This document shows, piece by piece, positions 24,892 through 37,700 of a DNA stretch of 64,000 nucleotides (within the stretch, counting starts at the first letter, position 1; the number at the start of each line of letters is the position of its first letter). The DNA comes from Sebastes aleutianus (lineage: Eukaryota > Chordata > Actinopteri > Perciformes > Sebastidae), in assembly GCA_916700875.1 (NCBI GenBank), contig CAKAKS010000039.1, forward strand, positions 8,147,544-8,211,543, in the 5' to 3' direction. Under the pieces are notes generated by a model that was given only the letters and a program-made list of their open reading frames with translations, made no database searches and was not told where the DNA came from. The translations under genes and the position numbers were made by a program.

Positions 24892-25397
24892 CTTTCTGTG
24901 CCAACTTGGGTTTCAGTAATTTACTGAAAGAGCTTGTTATTGTCTACATGCAAAACAAATTTCCATTGGTAATAAATTATCATTTTTGGATTAGGCTGCA
25001 TTCTGAGTATTGATCCGATGCTGAATATGTCTTTCTCTGAGGATTTGGTTAAAAATGATAAGAAAGTAAATAACTCAGTTTTGTTATCAATATCTAATAC
25101 TTTAAAAATAAATAAATAAAAAGGTCAATGACATCTCTATTTCAAAGGGTTATTTTCCTATTTAGGCTGCCGTCTTGTTAACAAACGTTCATGAAGTAGG
25201 TTAAAAAGAAGTATTTTTCTCTATCCTAAACTCTAATGTCAAAATGCAAATTAGAAAAGCTTTGTTGATGCAAATAATAATTTAACACTGAATTGCTGAA
25301 TTTTATTATCAGATATCCGCAATGCGTAATTTAGGTTTTGCTTGATGTTGGTGGCACACTATTTGAAGGTGATTAGATGTCCTTAAATACACTTTTA

Positions 25398-25398
<1 letters not shown>

Positions 25399-25433
<35 letters not shown>

Positions 25434-25439
25434 AGAGAT
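25399..25439. repeat. CA microsatellite with GA tail
   Basis: Sixteen CA units (25399-25430) followed by GAGAGAGA. Confidence 0.97.
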
Positions 25440-27692
25440 GGAGACATTAAATACAGTTTTGCCATAGAGAGATTATTACTAGGACCATCAACCGAGACGA
25501 CCCAAATGTACATTAATTGGAATTTTCTTTTCTTTGTTTTGCCAATTTTCTGGAAGTTCGGTTAAAATAATACGTGGTCACAGTTTGGAGACTGGGGTCT
25601 TATCCCCTCACATTTCAACTACTGGATGTTAACCGTTTCTAAACCTTTAATTCTGTCTTTACAATCTTTCAAATTTGTCCACAATTGAAACCTCATCTGA
25701 CCCGAAAAGCACTTATCCTCCCTGTTCTTATTTCCATGCATGCTCAGGAATTGGACACGCTCTGGGGTATGTGAAAACCAACACTATGTATAAACACTAT
25801 AAATACTATGTTTAACATCACCGTCCCGCATACCAAATGGGAACCCGTTTTCTTGCTAAAGGAACGAGAAATCAATTCACTTCTATGTCATGGCATATTT
25901 AGACTTGTCATGAGAGTGGCAGTCATTGAGAAAAGGTTCTGCTGGGCTAGGATCAGATGAGGGCTGATGCTTTTCTAAGCTTGGTAGTTGGAAAATGTAC
26001 ATTTGATGTTAGGAATCATAAGCTCACGTCAAAGACGTGAGGAATTTGAACAAAATTTGCTCAGACAAAATTGAACAGAAGCTTAGACCATGAGTAACGT
26101 AAGTAAACAAGTTACAATATCAGCACACCTACCTAATCATGCAAGGTCTTAAGACGACAAATTCAGAGCTGTGAATTCCTTTTCCGTGAGAAACTGCTCA
26201 TTCAGTCCGACTTTTCCTTCTTTTTAGCTGTTTTCTCTGAGGGGATAATTTGATTTTTCCCAACAAACATGTTTGAAATAACTGCTGAGATGTCATTGTT
26301 CAGCTGTCACTGATACTGCGTTAGCTAGCGAACAGTTAACATTTGTCAACCATGTTTACAGAAAATGGCAGCCGAAGATACTCAAAGTAGTTTAGTTGTT
26401 AAATAAATAATAATAATAATAATAAATAAAAGTCATTTGAAACAAAAATGTTGTGGTGGTCATTGATATCATAGACCCTTTTACAACCAACGTCATAAGA
26501 AATATACGTACGCATGTTAGCAACGAAAGCAGCATCTTGCCCCAGCCATCAACATGAGTTAAGTGAGCTTTAAACATTGAATTAAAATGGTTACCAGCAT
26601 CAAAATAGTTGTTGCGTGTTAGATTGTTATAATCGGTATTCAAACAGCGGACTCAAGTTCTAAAGAATTCTGAACGGATCACGACCGTTGCAGAGTAACG
26701 GGTGTTTTTCCGATTACAAATGACCATGTTTACTGGTGACTTACAGCCAACTGCGTCTGTGGTTGCTTGTAGTAACTTGCGTAAATGCTTGGCGTAGATA
26801 AAAACCCATATAATTAAATTGATTGAAGGCTTTTATGAGAACATCATGTTCTGTTCCTGCTGCCGTCACTATGAGGAAACAACGCATTAGACTGAGAGTC
26901 ACCAGTTAACACTAGGGATGTCACGATACCAGAAATTCTCTCTGCAACAACACGTGCAAGCACCGGAGCAGGACAACCTTTCAGTGGATCACAGCCCGGT
27001 CTCATTGTCATGTCTGCACATACAGTACCAACGTTTTTTCACAGCCCTTTGGGATCTGATACCGACGCAACTGGCTTTTAAACTCTAACTCCAATATAAA
27101 CCCATCCGCGGCAACATAGACGCTCTCTCAGCAACTGCTCTCGCCATTCACTCGGTCCGTGTAGAGGAGCTGAGGTTGGGGTGGAGAGATGGGTCAATAA
27201 GCACAACACTGATCACATAAGAATATCATTAGAGTGATTAATTGCTCAGCCCTAGTTTTGTTTGGAATGACAATCAACATAACACTTTGTGATTCTAGTT
27301 AATAATCTCTTACAAGCTTATTTCATTATAGCAGAAGTAAAGCTTTCATGAAGTTAACTTAATATTATTATTATTATTTGAAAGTAGCCTACCTTTCTGT
27401 AAAAGGCTTCATCAGCTCTTTGAGTGGCTTGTTATAGATCCATGACCACAAATACTTGCACAGGTTTAGTTACAGCTCAGAGCTATAATTGTATTAGCCT
27501 ATAATAAAGCTCAGGAACCTGAAAATAATAATACACATTGTTGCTTTGTGCAAAAATCACCTCACACTAACTCTAATTATAATGATCTATGTTACTTATC
27601 CAGTCACTTCATGCTGGGACGAAACGAAAATACTTGTAGTTTTCTCGTCAATGAAGTGATGCGAGTTAACTCACATAGTTTATAATAAATAG

Positions 27693-28391
27693 TTAAAGGG
27701 ACTGTTTGTAACTTTTTACACGTATAAATCTAGCGGGTCGGGATCCCATGCGCGGCTAGCATGTGCGCGGCTCGCATATGCACGCTCGCGTGTGGCTGGA
27801 GCCTCTGCTCCGCTGCCTGCCTGCCTGCCTTCACTCACACACACCACGCGCGCGCGTCCTCGCTGTCTCGCTCCACCTCTACACGTGAACGCGTGCTCAC
27901 TCCACACTGCAGAAGAGTTAGTTTAGCTCTGAGAATATCTAGTGAATGTACAGTGGACATTTGTGCAGAAATAAATGCTGCAGCTCCTCCAGACCAACAG
28001 AGGTTTTCCGTGTCTTGTGAAGTGACAGGGCTCCGTAGCGAGAAACGTTATCGTCTCTGACCGTGTGCCGGTGTCTCCCTGCGGGCGCAATCGGGAGGTT
28101 TCTCTTCCTGCCTCATCCCCGGAGGCTGAGGCAGGAAAAGCCAACACTAGGATCAGCAGTGATTCATGGAGAGACCTTCGTCTGGTCAGCTAACATTACT
28201 GCCAAGCAGGTGAAATATAGAGTGATATTGTGGTTTTAGCTGACGTGTGTCGCCTCACTATTTTTGAGCGATGCTCGTTCAGGTATATTTAGAGCGAGCA
28301 AGCGCGAGCGCAACGCTGACTTTCGTTGACATAATGGCCACAGGTGTCGCTGTGAACAAGCATTTCTGAAAGTTACAAATAGTCCCTTTAA
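27693..28391. mobile_element. TTAA-flanked piggyBac-type MITE, family A copy 2
   Basis: A 699-bp copy in the same orientation as the one at 10402, bounded by TTAA at 27693-27696 and 28388-28391, with the same termini and interior. Differences include small indels and different CG-rich simple sequence near the left end. It sits between the two genes. Confidence 0.85.
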
Positions 28392-30323
28392 TAATGATAA
28401 AACTATATTTATTATGTAGAATGAAAAAGAAATTAAAAAAATTTGGGACATTGGTTGTCAAGCCTGGGACAGTTGAAAGTTGAATTTGAGACTTTTGCGG
28501 GACACTTTGGAAAACAGTTCATTTCGAGCCCTCTACCTAGATCTACGTGTGATTAAATATGTGCAAATCTCTTGTCCCTTTGAGGTTATAAGATTATACA
28601 ACACAAAATCCTTTTCTTTTCTTGCTTTTTGTCTTTAAATTTATGTTTGTCTTACGCAGAGCCAAGAGAAGTCTGTACTCGTTGAAAAGAAAAAGTGCAG
28701 CTGTTTGGATTGAAGCGAAACTGAATGAAGAATACTAAATTCTGTTTAGTTTGGTGCACCACTGAGCCTTGTGTATATTGTGTGTCATTGCACCATGTAG
28801 AGCTGGAACTGTTGTCAACGGAGATACAACAGTTTGTGATTGTTTGCTTTAGAAATGCTGCCTGGTGTGAGACTGAATCTCTGAGCCAACTTGGTGAACA
28901 TCAAAGCCGTTCGATGTTCTGCCCTAAACAGACACCCTTTGATTTTCTTATTTATCACTTTCTTCATATAGCTACCTACATCATCACCACAAAGAGGCCC
29001 CTTTGCAACTGTAAAGAAGTATTTCACACTACGTTGTTTCTGCTCATGTGCAAAATTGTCATTCATGTCTGTTTTCGAAAGACAGCAGTCACAGAGTCTG
29101 TAAGAATTCCAACTCCAACAGTAAATCCTTGATTAGTTTTACACATCTCTATACTCAGGTTGCTGCTGAGAGTCTGTACAGCAAGTGTTTGAAGGGATTT
29201 GACATGGTAGTACTTGCACTGAAAAGATTCTTTGTACCTTCAGCCTCTCACAGTTCACAACAATGTTGTGAGTCTTTCACGTGATAAAACCAAAGAGGTG
29301 GGAATACTTCGATCCTGAAAAAGCTAACCTTGGTTTCATTTAGTAGCTTCATTAACTGAAAGCACAGTGAGAGAAGAGAAGTGCCTGATACTTTAAATAC
29401 AGTATATTTAAGATAAAAGATCTTTCAGATACTTTACACATCGCGGCGCTGGTAGCAAAACTAACTACAGATGTGTTTGTATTTGAATTATGAAACATAG
29501 CAACCTAATATTACCAACCACTTTTAACAATCAGACAGATACGGTAGACAGTTACTAATAAAACATGTGAGTAGATGTCCATCGACAATAATTGATCAGA
29601 GCTTCATTTCCAGGCTTTGATGAACCGTGGACCCTTGTGACGGTGTGACGCTCCGAGTAAAAGGAGTAGCTATTGACCCATGTGCAAGCAAGTGACCAGC
29701 ATGAGTGTAACTGGTGTCTGCGGAAAGACACAACCTATATTGGCATAGTGGGAAGTAACGTGATGTTCTGATAGCGTAGCAAAAAGTCATAAGAGGAAGG
29801 TCAGGGTGGATGATGTGTGTACAAGGCATCCGATTTTGACTCTGATTCCTCCCAACAGTTTTTATAAGGACTGTATTTTCCCAACCTTAACTTTGACAGT
29901 TTTATTGCCTAAAGGGTAGGTCCATTTGCGTTCTTTTCCATTTTTTTCAAATAGAAATGCCCACTCAGCCGTTAGCAAAAGGCAATTACCTAGGTTACTA
30001 AAGGAAGCTAATCAATAAAGTCATGAATAATATGAGCGCGAACACACTAGCTGAGTGAAAGTTAGCTGTGATAAGTTTGGAAATAACTGAAAGATCGTCA
30101 ATGAGCCATATCAGCCGATACCGATTGTTTTGTTTTGTTTTAGCAGCTGGTATACGAGGCTCCAGACTAATACGTTTTTCACATCACTATCCCAAAGAAA
30201 TTTCAACTGTCTCTGTCAAAAATTCTTAATGTTATCCTTTTACTTTGTTCTTGTCACCTATAGTGTTTATTTGCATACAACAAACAATTCAAATGATTAG
30301 GAAATAAATGATTGTATTTATAT

Positions 30324-30400
30324 TAGGGCTGTCAATCGATTAAAATATTGATTGTCCATGGTTAATCGCAATTAATAACACGTTTTTTATCTGTTCAAAA
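30324..30400. mobile_element. hAT-like terminus
   Basis: AGGGCTGTCAATCGATTAAA followed by TTAATCGCAATTAAT matches the terminus style of an abundant fish hAT-derived repeat. The other end was not located. Confidence 0.5.
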
Positions 30401-31458
30401 TGTACCTTAAAGGGAGATTTGTCAAGTATTTAATACTCTTATCTACATGGGAGTGGGCAAATATGCTTGATTTATGCAAATGTATGTATTTATTATTGGA
30501 AATCAATTAAAAACACAAAACAATGACAAATATTGTCCAGAAACTCTCACAGGTTCTGCATTTAGCATAAAAAATATGCTTAAATCATAACATGGCAAAC
30601 TGCAGCCCAACAGGCAACAACAGCTGTCAGTGTGTCAGTGTGCTGACTTGACTATGACTTGCCTAAAACTGCATGTTTTTAAATATATATGTTTCAAAAG
30701 AAAGAAAGAAAGAACTTTGCATACATTGAGCCGTGACTTGGGGGGTAAGACACCGATCACGGATTGCAATGCACTACCTAATATAGGCATAAAATACCCC
30801 CCAAAATGATTAATATTTACATTCATTTATGTTCTTACATTTTATTCAAACTACACTGAAACTAGCCAAGTCAATGAAAGGGCTATCAGATAAATGCTAA
30901 TTTATTGACACTCATGACTTCGCTCATTCGATGAGGTCAATTCAGGATGAACTACTGACTAACTGACATGACATGAATGGGATGTGTTGTGCTCTCCATT
31001 GTTCATTGTTCAAGTTTTACACTACTGAAAACAAATGATTTTCAAACCCTGTTATTATGAGAAACAGAACTTAATCTTTGATAATAACATGACTATACAA
31101 TCACATACCTTTACTGCTATGCTGTATGATCCGTGAACTTAGACTAGACTGATCAAATCTGCTGATAAGGGGACCGTTCCTGTACGTGACACTGGCTGAC
31201 CTAGATGATCCAGTCTTACAGAAATGGTTTGACACGGTGATCAGTCATCAGAATTTGTTGAAAGGGGGTTTCACAGGGGTCAGTCCTGTGCTGGAGGAAC
31301 ATTAGTCATCCTTCATTTAGTCAAGTCACTGTGAGGAAGGTAAAATAAGTAAAACAAATAAAAATAAATAATGAATACGAATGAAGGTGTTTTTGATGAT
31401 GACGATGACGAGACAGCACCGACGTCCGTAAACACTAACGGTGACAATATCATACATG

Positions 31459-31488
31459 ATATATATATCTATATATATATATATATCT
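31459..31488. repeat. AT microsatellite
   Basis: TATATA run interrupted once by C. Confidence 0.95.
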
Positions 31489-31833
31489 CCAAGTAACTCA
31501 TCTCAGCTACTTGCCCAAAAACTTGGTCGTCCGAAATGGAAAATGTAGGCCTATTCAAAAATAAATAAAATAAAAAGAGACAGACAATTATTAAAAATTA
31601 TTAAGATACAAAACATGCAATTAATATGCTCTACTCAAAGCCACCAGACTCAATTGACAGACAGTCATTTTACCTTGCTGATAATTATAAAACGCAGTTC
31701 ATTCGAACTCGACAGAAACACAAAACTCAACAAAACTGTCTTGGTTAGTCTTGCCTGCCCTTTCACAACTATTTGCTAACTGCTAACGTTACTCATGTTA
31801 AATAGCGGTCCACTTCCGTGTTTTGGTATGGTT

Positions 31834-32026
31834 GGCTTTCACACCTGATGCGAACCATACCCGAGTCCACATGAACCGTACTCCAGACCACCTTTTCAAG
31901 TGGACTCGGGCACGGATCGACGAACCGTGCCCGAGTACGGTTCTGAGCGTTTACACTAATCAAACAAACTGGACTTTGGGGACAAGTGTACTGGGATCCG
32001 GGCTCGGGTTCCTAATGTGAAAGCAC
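31834..32026. mobile_element. short inverted-repeat DNA element
   Basis: Ends GGCTTTCACACCTGATGCGA and the near-inverse GGTTCCTAATGTGAAAGCAC enclose a CG-rich body with ACCGTGCCCGAGTACGG-like words. Probably a nonautonomous DNA transposon (hAT-like by the style of its termini). The 65-aa open frame within is not a gene. Confidence 0.6.
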
Positions 32027-33894
32027 CCTCATTTAATAGCAGACACCAAAAAAACTCCCACTGGTATGCTCTTTCATGAGGGCGATAATGATTACACTAT
32101 CTGACAACTTTTCATGAGTGCATCAAACATGAAACACAATTTAAATAAAGGTTATATTGTAATATAATCAAGGCAAAGGAAGCATAGTTATTGTATTCAC
32201 ATTGTATCCACCCCCCAGAATCAGTGTTGTCTCCAAACCAAAATTCATTCACAGTGCAATGTTGAATTTAATGGATGTATTGAATTGAACTAATTTTCTT
32301 TGAAACAACTTTTCAACAGAAGGTATATTACTTAGGTATATACTTAAAAGGCTATAAACTCTTTTCTCCACTAGATGGCGGTATATCCTAAGCCAGAGTG
32401 TGATAGTTCTCTGCTAAACTGCCTGAACAGCTCAATACACAGAGAAACACAAACACCATGCTGATTAGAAAAAAATTGTTCAGCATCACATCTGAACAAT
32501 TGGGTACCAGGTATAGGGAATGGAAGCACTAAAGCAGTCAAGATACAAACATATGCACAAACCAACATTTGTGCACCCACGCAAATGTTTTCACTCATCT
32601 TGCCTGATTAGATCTCTTCCCAGGTAGTACTGGACCCTGATAGACTGATAAAAAAGGGTCTACAAAATGCGTTTGAGGGATATATCCATGATGTTAAACT
32701 GATTCAGCAGCGAAAACAGGTTAAAAAGATAAAGACAGACGCTAAAGTCTACAGATCACAGTGTAAAGTGAACCACCACATCACCTGGCGATCGAGACAC
32801 ATGACAATGAAATTAAGGAGCAACACTGTTAATGTAAAGCCTGATAGGACTTTATTCACTATTACAATCATTAAAAAGCAAAAGCAGCATGTGTATACAT
32901 TCAGTATACCTTCAATAGCTACCACAACGCTAGTTAACGATGTGCTGTACTGTTTTGCTGTACTCTCGCTTATTCAGGCACCTCTGTTTAATTGCGCCAA
33001 AAGTCAGATATCGGAGCTTTTAGAAAAAATGGATGGATATTAATGTGAACTTTTTTTTAAAAAAAAGTCAGAAACTGTTACGGCAACTGTGACATGAAGT
33101 CAGCATCAAGGAATTAATGTATTTTACTTTACTTTTTGTTTTCAAAGATCCTCTGTCTCACCATTGTCTGCAATGTAAATGTAAAATTATTTTTTTTTAG
33201 CTCCTATATATCTCCCGCATTCGCTTTGTGGGACATTGTCTATGAAAAACACTCAAAAAATAAACAGAGTTAATAATAGCTCCACCCATTTTCAACATGT
33301 GCAGAGGTCTAATTAGTCAGAATGACTGTGGGTGTACACGGCCTTTATCCGCTACAACAAACACACTCGCCGAATGAAATCCATACTCGAGTCAGAGAAA
33401 ATCATTTACCTACTTCTCCAGCAGTACTTAAAAAGATTGAGTATCACAGTGTTCACAAATTCCCTGTTTGTGTAGATCCCTTGTAATCCCTTTCATTGAC
33501 ACACACACACCCCATTCATGCATTGGTTAAAGTTTACAAAAGGTACATTCATAGGACAAACATGGTAAATCCTAATCTGTTGTGGTAACCCCTTGAGGTC
33601 ATTACATCTCACTGCAGTGCAAGATTATCTGAGGTAATCCTACACTGAGACCCCTGGATTTGGACCATGTAGATCCTGAGTTAAGCCATTCATAAAAGTG
33701 GGCTATCACTCCCCGATGTGTTATGACTGCAGCAGTGACCCAAAATAACCAGAGAACTTCAGAAAACTTTACCAACAACATCAAACAGCTTCATTATATT
33801 AATCCCCAAGATCGGTACATCCCGACCTCTGTACCTTGCCTACTTCTTTGGTCTGTATGTGCACCGTGTGCTCGGAGGTGGAAGTTGACGCAAT

Positions 33895-34075
33895 AGTAAA
33901 TGGACTGCATTTATATTGCGCCTCAATACTTTACCGGACAAAGCGCTTTACAATTTGCCTCTCATTTACCCATTCACACACATTCATACACCGATGGTGG
34001 CGGTGCTGCCAACCTTGTGATTAAAGGACGACCCGCTCTACTTTCTGAGTCACAGCCACCCTTCAATTCACCCTG
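33895..34075 (-). repeat. tRNA-headed SINE copy
   Basis: Minus-orientation copy of the SINE seen at 56116-56577: starts GTAAATGGACTGCATTTATA, contains AAGCGCTTTACAATTTGCC and CCCATTCACACACATTCAT, and ends with the reverse complement of GTAGAGCGGGTCGTCC, the tRNA-like head. Boundaries approximate. Confidence 0.65.
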
Positions 34076-34164
34076 CAATGCTACTTGACACTGCCCATGT
34101 GTGTTGCACTGAACCCTGTCTCCTAAAGATTATGTTCCCATACAACAAAGCTATGTGTAAATTG

Positions 34165-34365
34165 TTAAGTATTGGATTATGTTTGTTTTTGACGTATCAT
34201 AAATCAGTTTGTAATGATAGTCTGCAGAAGTCCGCATAGGTAGAAGGTCTGGGTGGTGGATGGGTCAAACAAACACAGGGCTTACACCCAGGGGGGCCGC
34301 TGTTCGTGCCCCATGTGAAACTAAAAGTCAATGTTCTTATTTTAATTTACGTCCATAACTTAAAA
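34165..34365. repeat. interspersed repeat, GGTCAAACAAACA family
   Basis: Contains GGTGGATGGGTCAAACAAAC and GTGAAACTAAAAGTCAATGT. Other copies are at 56590-56850 (opposite strand) and 63460-63680 (same strand). It borders the proposed terminal exon at 34427. Confidence 0.6.
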
Positions 34366-34426
34366 AACATCACAAACATAGTTATTTCAAATCAAAAATA
34401 CAAATCTACATGACATGTTACTGCAG

Positions 34427-34512
34427 CTAATAATTGCTTATTTCTAGAATCTGATTTATCTCCCTTGGGGTCATCTTCTCCACTTTCACAGCGGTGAACA
34501 GTGAATACTCCC
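34427..34512 (-). CDS. unidentified 75-aa protein gene, terminal exon (stop codon)
   Basis: An 86-bp open segment following the acceptor TGTGTCTGCAG (AG at 34514-34513), entering in phase 1 and ending at TAG (34429-34427). It encodes residues 48-75: GEYSLFTAVKVEKM then TPREINQILEISNY, with a probable amphipathic C-terminal helix. Codon use and composition are protein-like, unlike the flanking repeats. Joining it to 47753 requires a 13-kb intron; the phase fits exactly. A variant poly(A) signal (ATTAAA on the minus strand at 34346-34341) lies about 80 bp past the stop, inside a repeat. It could instead belong to a different gene, or be chance. Confidence 0.45.
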
Positions 34513-34639
34513 CTGCAGACACAAAATGACCAATAGGTAAAAACAGTTGCATTTCTTTAAGTAGTAAATGTGGACAATGTATAGTGTATTAACTTCTCAG
34601 TCAAGTCAACGGAGGGACACAGCAATGAGATGCTACTAA

Positions 34640-34790
34640 TTAACATTTCAGGCAAGGGTAGTCCTCTAATGGCTCAGCATTTACCTAAGTTCACAGGAAA
34701 CGGGCTGAAGCCCAGAGACAGGAGCGAGCGACTAATTAGGGCCTCGCGGCAAACAGAGGTCGGTTAGCCACGTGAATGGAATTGTGTTTG
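34640..34790. promoter_or_regulatory. candidate noncoding element upstream of the small-gene terminal exon
   Basis: Mixed-composition, repeat-free sequence with GAGCGACTAATTAGGGCCTC (palindromic homeobox-type CTAATTAG) and GCCACGTGAATGG (E-box CACGTG), before TG-rich simple sequence starts. It lies in the proposed 13-kb intron. Confidence 0.22.
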
Positions 34791-37700
34791 TGTGTCAGCA
34801 CAGGTTTTAGTGCATGTGTGTGCTGTTGTGTGTGCAAGGAAGCAAGCCTATGTGTTTATGTGTCAACTGTGTGTGTGTAAAATAGAGGGCATGTTTGTTT
34901 GAGCATGTATATCTGTGTGTGCACTCGTTTATGTGTGACTATTGGTAATGAGGATGTGCCTATATGTGTGCGTGTTCCTGTTTATCGCTGGCTTTTCATT
35001 AGTCCACCGATAATTCTCTTTCACACACATGCACCATAAACACTCAATTGTATTATCTTTAGTGGTATTCTCAATGCTAATGGAAAGCCGGAAAGACATC
35101 AGAGAAAGGGGAACTCTCACAAAAACACACACTCACTCAAAACAGCTCGACATGTTGCCTCCATCCTGCTCTCCTTTCTGTTATATGTCACTGTCAATAC
35201 TGACGCAACAAATCGACCATGGGGAACAATCCATTTAACCCCAACACTGACACACACACACACACGCACTTCCTGACTCCCGCTCTGACCTATGGTTGTA
35301 CACTGTGTGCTTGTGTGTGACCGAGCACTGGTGAACACAAATGGCCTCAGGCCTCAGTGAGTTTGACTGACCCAGTTTACATTGATGTTTTAGGCATTTA
35401 GCAAACATTAGCGCACTCTGGACTCAATGAAAGAACAGTTTAGAGAATATTTCAATTCCTCGCCCATCTACATTAGAAGCATTTTATTTCAACAAGCATG
35501 ATAAGAAACAAGACTCGGTTCAAAACCGAGTATATGGCTGGACCGTGTACAGTCAGTCTGTGAATTTATGGCTAAATTGTTGTACAAATAGTCAGGAGTC
35601 ATGTCTATAATGATAAATCCAGCGGTACATGTCCACCAAGTCTGGTGAGGACACTCAACTGCCCACCCTTTAACATTTCATTGGCTTCTAAACAAATATG
35701 CATGATGCTGAGAAACATTGGAAATATTACTGTCTCAGGTTTCTTTTATTTATTCTGCACAGCACTGGAATTTTTGTGTATAATCCATTGCTTCCTCTTT
35801 TGTACATCACTGTCTCCTTTTATCACCTGTTCTTCTTCTGCTTGTATCATTTTTAGCTGAAAATCCTCCCTCGTTCTTTGCATCACTCTCGCCGTCTATC
35901 TTTTCCCCTCCCTCCATATCCATCCACTGCATTAAAAAAACTGGGATTCCACTAAGTTATTACAGCTTGCTGTTGCTATGAACCCATTTTCATATCTCTC
36001 CCTTCTCTCTTTCTCTTATTCTCTCTCTCTCGCTCTGTCAAATCCAGTTTTTTCTGAATGGGTATATCTCCTCCAATGACGGCATGCTTTTCCCCTCCCG
36101 TTCAGGCTCTCTAGTCTTCTCTCTCCCTCCCCCCTCTTCCATCCAGCTGCTGTTTTTCCTGAATGAGCAGTGAAACCATCCCATGACCTCACCATCGGCT
36201 CAGCTGTGCCCCCCCCCCCCTCCCCAAACTGAAAGATGGAGCGATGATGATAATGATGCTGGTGCTGATGATGATGGAAAGGGGGTGCGGAATGGAGCAG
36301 TGGTCATAAACCACTGCTGTTGCCATGTTATAAGGCAACCAGAAACATCCGGTCCTCTGCAGACAACCGTGCATGTTCACACACGAACAACGCATGCGCC
36401 GCATCCCCGCGCTTCAGGATTACAGCGCTTAATCTGCACGGCAACAGCCCCCATGCTGCTGTATTGCTGAGCTAATGGGCGAGAGAAAGAGGAGAAAGAA
36501 ATGAAAGAAAAGCATGAGAGGAAGATAAAGAGGAAATGCCAGAAGAGAAAGAGCAAGACAGAAAAGCTAAAAATGACACAGGGAGACACACAGATCACAA
36601 AGCGAGAGAGACCCAGAGACAGAGGATGTGAAGGCAGTGGGGAGAGAGAGACTAGATTAAGAATGGCTGCTTATTCATTCATAATTTCCTATTCATTCAG
36701 TTCGTCCGTGGGCTCAGTGGACAGCTGCGATCACCCTGTTACGCAAGCGAGAGGGGGGAGGGGCAACAAGAGGGAAGATCAGGTGAAGTAAGGTGGAGAT
36801 GGAGCAAAAATAAAGAAAGAAAAAGACAGATACAGCCGGCTGCAGTAATCCCATCTTTTTACTGCTGGACCGTTCACCTTCGCATCACTTTCATGATGTG
36901 ATTCATGTAGTTTGATGATGGTGATGGTGATTGGTGATGTCACAATGGTTACAAAGCTGCAGGGGGGAAGAGGTGCATACAGCACAGATGCTGTCGTTGT
37001 AATGATGGTGCATTGCGCTTCAATTAAAAAAAAGAAAAAAAGAAGCCCCAACTGCATCCACTTTGACAGAAACAAAGGGACGTAGAATGTTTCCAATCCA
37101 GATCTATAGTATTGTTTATATTATTATTAATTTGACTTCCCACAGAACAAAAAGCACAAGGACTCCTCGATGACTACAGTAAAGTGCAAGAAGGCACGGC
37201 AGCAAACCTCGTTTCAGGTGAAAGGAAAAAACAGCAAGAGGTGCAGAAGATCATGAGATGGCATACAGTTCAACTGAAACTGTGCACACTGTTCCCACAC
37301 ATTCATCACCTCTCTTCACGCCTCCTAAATTGCTACAGACGACTAAGCAAGGACACAATGTGCATCAGTCTGCAGTCTTTTAAAGGTTATCAAGGGGAGT
37401 ATGTTAAAAAGAGACAAAAAAGGACGGAAAAAGGAAAACTTTATGATGGCAGTATGGAAACCACTACACCCCATGTGGACACATCTAATTTGAATTGTTC
37501 CAAAGTCACTGGCTACTGTTTGCAAGGTAGTTAACTTCTCAGCATAGATACAGCTGTCCTACTCGTACCTCGAGTTGCCTATTTTCTCATCTCTTTTCTT
37601 AAAATAAACGGTCATTGAACTAAATTTTTGTTGCAATAACTTGAGGAAAAATAGGTGGGTTGGGACAGGAGTAGGAATGCAGTAACACATATTAGATAGC

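Larger units (their letters stand above)
23961..34426. other. intergenic region between the two minus-strand genes
   Basis: No coding exon was recognised. The region holds a palindromic AAT microsatellite with poly-A (24781-24891), a CA microsatellite (25399-25430), a piggyBac-type MITE (27693-28391), hAT-like termini (about 26,915 and 30,324), an AT repeat (31459-31488), an inverted-repeat element (31834-32026) and a tRNA-headed SINE (33895-34075). The 30-110 aa open frames scattered here show no family signature. Confidence 0.6.
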
